Positions 52,779 to 55,708 of a stretch of 55,708 nt of DNA are shown here, one piece after another; the stretch's first letter is position 1; each line of letters starts with the position of its first letter. The position numbers and the translations under genes are program-made. The notes under the pieces are model-generated. The model did not search any database. It was not told the DNA's origin and saw only the letters and a list, made by a program, of their open reading frames with translations. Source of the DNA: Branchiostoma floridae (lineage: Eukaryota > Chordata > Leptocardii > Amphioxiformes > Branchiostomatidae); assembly GCF_000003815.2 (NCBI RefSeq), contig NC_049988.1, positions 1,338,517 through 1,394,224 of the forward strand. The letters run 5' to 3'.

Positions 52779-54189
52779 TATCACATCGCTATCTCACAAA
52801 CCTTCACATGTTATACATCATTTAAGCACAAACAATGCTTGTTTCACACATCGGTTTGCATTTTTGAAACAAAGATATCAAGGGTGAAGAAGGCCACCAA
52901 ACTTTCCAAGTTTGCACACGTATATCGGCATGTGCCATGCGACTGGAAAGCTTACCCGTGGAGGTAATGGTTCAGTCCAGCATGATGCAACTACGCACGC
53001 GCGGAATCTGCATTCCTGACATTCCTGTGGAAGTTTTGGAATTCTTTGCAAATGGTCCGACACTATACTATTAGGCTCGCCCATCAGGCGTCGCCAAAAA
53101 TAAATGCAGCGTCTGAAGGTCAGTAACCGAAAACGACCTCGAATACGCACATGGCGATTTGAAGCGCTTTGTGCATGGTTATCCCATAATTTATATATTT
53201 CTAAGGAGAACTAATGTAATTTACGTGTACATATATTTTTTTCTGATCTAATAATCATACCGTGCGTTATGTTCGGTAAAATTTGTCTTGTTTTTTTTTC
53301 ACACCGCCACGACTCACAGCAGGTCGGCTTGAGGGTTGACCACCATGTTTATATGGCATTACTTTGTTATATTTGTGTCGGTATGGTGACCTTGAAAACA
53401 CAATGGACACATATTCCATCATAAAGTCCATTGTTGTGGAAAATCTTGATAAATAAATAATAAAGCAATGGCGAAAGGCAGGCATCACAGTGAGCGCATC
53501 ATGAGGATGTCCTTAACGTTGGCTTACCAGTAAGTGTGAAATAATATAAGTTATAGTAGTCCAACATTTATGTTTTGCTTTTTGTTAGAAAATGCAATGA
53601 AAATTGTTTTCTAGCAAACATTTATTAAGCACAAAAAATTATATATATTTGTAAACAGCACTTGCACCATTATGTGTTTAACAGTTCAATCTTGTATTCG
53701 AACTCCTGTTTGAACTATGAATTGAGCAAAATTTCAATTCATTACAGCCATTCCGATCTAAACGGTGGCTTATACTGTAAAATTTAATTGTGTTACATCT
53801 TTCATAATCATCAAAATTTTAGTTATCTTCTATAGAACGCATATGTTCAGCGGCGTGCAATAGTAACTGAATTTCACTATTGTATCTGTTAGCATTAGAT
53901 TTGGTTGTCGTGTCGGTAACTACATTTGGGCAGGAGCCTGTGGTCCGACCTTTCCCCAAGTATCCACATGTAAGGATTTTTTATGTACAGATTTTTCCTC
54001 GAGAATATTACGCTGCTAATTAGCAAATGTTAGGCGCGTTTCATCTGTAACTGGGTTATGTTACGTTCTCATTTGCACCGGTGTCCGAGTATCGAAGGGT
54101 TATCTCTAAGTGTTTTCACGGGTAATAGGGCCTTCACACTGAACCCGAATTAGTAGAAATCAAGCAGAACCAGCTGGAGTGAAGTATTT
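52779..54189. other. Intergenic, nothing recognised
   Basis: No gene, RNA or clear repeat; short chance frames only. Confidence 0.5.
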
Positions 54190-54490
54190 TCCACTTATGC
54201 TAATAAATTTTGTAGGGATATTGCCGTATAATTGGAGTTATCCGGATGCTAATGAATCCCAATATAGGATTTTCTGCGAATGCTAAATCATCTTTCAATG
54301 AATATTGCCGTATATTTGAATTCATCCTAATTATCCTAAATAATTCCAACATGGCGTTTTCCGCGGATATATACTCGTTTTTTTTAATATCTATTCGCAT
54401 ATTGAGAATGATTAGATCCTAAATAATACAAAACGGGATTTTTTGCTAATTCAAGATCGCTTTAATGATTTTTCCGTACATTTGACAAAT
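54190..54490. repeat. Degenerate tandem repeat
   Basis: attgccgtata(a/t)tt occurs near 54222 and 54304 and tttttccgtacattt near 54468. Each is linked to a variant of ggattttctgcgaatgctaa and tcatcctaa. Confidence 0.45.
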
Positions 54491-54689
54491 CACAATATCG
54501 TTTGTGTCAAAATCATTACATTCACGTGTATAAATATGCAACAAGATGTTATCTGATTAAGTTAAGGTAAAGTTGAATCCTTTAACCGCCATTATCACAT
54601 GACGTCTTATACTTCCAAATTGAATATAGAATAAATATGAATGCAATTTATTTCTTATATATGTAAATCTGACATAGGAGTCTGTGGCT

Positions 54690-54843
54690 AAAACAACCAA
54701 ACTTAGTGAGTTTTCCTAAAATATTGTTAGCAACAATTTTAAAAAAAAAATGGGGAAGTTTATGATTTTTCGTGTTGCCATGGCCAAGGGTTTCTGAAAG
54801 GCAAATTTTACTCCCCTTTTCTTTGTGTTTAAAATGTAAACCT
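54690..54843 (+). mobile_element. Partial piggyBac-like MITE relative, cut by a gap
   Basis: accaaacttagtgagttttc, ctaaaatattgttagcaaca, attttaaaaa and tttttcgtgttgccatgg align with 2033-2125. The right half is lost in the N run. Confidence 0.75.
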
Positions 54844-54943
54844 NNNNNNNNNNNNNNNNNNNNNNNNNNNNNNNNNNNNNNNNNNNNNNNNNNNNNNNNN
54901 NNNNNNNNNNNNNNNNNNNNNNNNNNNNNNNNNNNNNNNNNNN
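54844..54943. other. Assembly gap (100 N)
   Basis: Run of exactly 100 N, probably a gap of unknown size. Confidence 1.
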
Positions 54944-54972
54944 TAGACCAGGCGCGACGGCGCAGAGGTCAC

Positions 54973-55708
54973 CTAAGTGTCATCAGCATATATGTCGACA
55001 AATGATCTGAGTATATGATCAGGCAGATCGTTTATGTAGATTAAAAATAATGTTGGACCGAGGATGGATCCTTGCGGTACTCCAGCATTGATGCTATGAC
55101 ATTCTGATGATTGACCATTTATAACGACCTTCAGAGATCTGCAGAACAGGAAGGATTTTATTGTTGCTAGAATGTTGCCGCAGATGCCATAGCTGGCAAG
55201 TTTATGCAGTAAACCTCTATGCCATACCTTGTCAAACGCTTTTGATATATCTAAGGCAACTGCTCTGGTCACAAAGCCACCATCAAGGGCTGTACTTATT
55301 CGATGGGTTATGACAGTTAGAACATCTGCCGTGGACCTAGAAGATCTAAAACCATACTGTTTGTCGCTCAGGAGATTGTTGTCTTCAAGATGGGTGAGTA
55401 CTGCCTTGTTTATGAAGGACTCGAAGAGTTTACTAATGATACAGAGAAGACTAATTGGCCGATACTGGGATGGAGATGACCGTTCTCCAGCGTTCTTAAA
55501 AACAGGACAAACTGATGATATCTTCCACATGGAGGGAAAACATTTTCCCTTTAAGCAGCGATTAAAAAGCTTGGCCAGGATGGGAGATAATTCAGGAGAA
55601 ATGTTTTTAAGAACAACTACCGGAATATTGTCTGGCCCAGTTGCCTTGTTGGCATCAAGATCCTTAATGAGCTTTGTAACTTCCCGAGCTGTAACTTTGA
55701 TGTTTTTC
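54973..55708 (-). pseudogene. Reverse transcriptase of a second LINE type, cut by right edge
   Basis: One open minus frame runs from the window edge to a stop at 54973-54975. It reads VTKLIKDLDANKATGPDNIP, VWHRGLLHKL, SQYRPISLLCIISKLFE, QYGFRSSRSTADVL, DISKAFDKVWH and AGVPQGSILGPTLFLIYIND, then YADDT and stop. All RT motifs up to the catalytic YADD are intact. The order and SSRSTADVL-type motif fit the CR1/Jockey/L2 group and differ from LINE copies 1 and 2. The stop right after YADD, with unrelated DNA and a gap beyond, means a truncated copy. The first visible codon is internal. Confidence 0.85.

Noticed and set aside
52168-52967. Phe/Ile/Tyr/Leu-rich 'membrane protein' frames
   Set aside because: Translations of the TTTA microsatellite.

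Overview
The window is eukaryotic (introns with GT-AG sites, microsatellites, many transposable elements, very low coding density). The mix of large C2H2 zinc-finger arrays, EGF/C-type-lectin genes, several non-LTR retrotransposons, a Penelope-like element and many MITEs suggests an invertebrate chordate such as amphioxus (Branchiostoma). That is inference from style of content; no diagnostic gene fixes the species. Three runs of N (940-1054, 2941-3825, 54844-54943) are assembly gaps.

Layout. 1-8.3 kb: a broken LINE, a piggyBac-like MITE, a hAT-like MITE, a 5'-truncated Penelope-like element (GIY-YIG domain, inverted terminal arms, hammerhead-like motif), minisatellites and two more MITEs. 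8.5-11.8 kb: a 3.3-kb degenerate CTGT-rich satellite whose long open frames are artefacts. 12.8-26 kb: a tandem C2H2 zinc-finger family. Two genes look intact (CDS 13403-14311 and 18733-19743), each with a matching non-coding 5' exon. A third copy has been broken into three pieces by nested transposon insertions. 26.3-27.4 kb: five ~204-bp repeats leading into a TATA box and a splice donor. 27.4-34 kb: mostly non-coding, with a SINE and microsatellites.

34.1-43.4 kb, minus strand: the main gene of the window. Its 19 predicted exons have consistent phases throughout. They give a 1203-residue type II membrane protein: a 403-residue proline/tyrosine-rich cytoplasmic tail, one transmembrane segment, a Thr/Ser-rich stalk, 14 calcium-binding-type EGF repeats (one per exon, all phase 1-1) and a C-terminal C-type lectin fold that stops after its EPN motif. 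The EGF exons are still duplicating: adjacent exon+intron units of ~245 and ~273 bp are near-identical, and one degenerate exon lies within the array. I read it as a candidate cell-surface recognition/signalling receptor.

43.4-55.7 kb: intergenic DNA, a second copy of the first LINE (truncated, frameshifted), several MITE-like inverted repeats, a 400-bp TTTA microsatellite, and the RT domain of a different LINE running off the right edge.

The only plausible host genes are the two zinc-finger genes and the EGF-lectin receptor. All other coding similarity belongs to decayed mobile elements.
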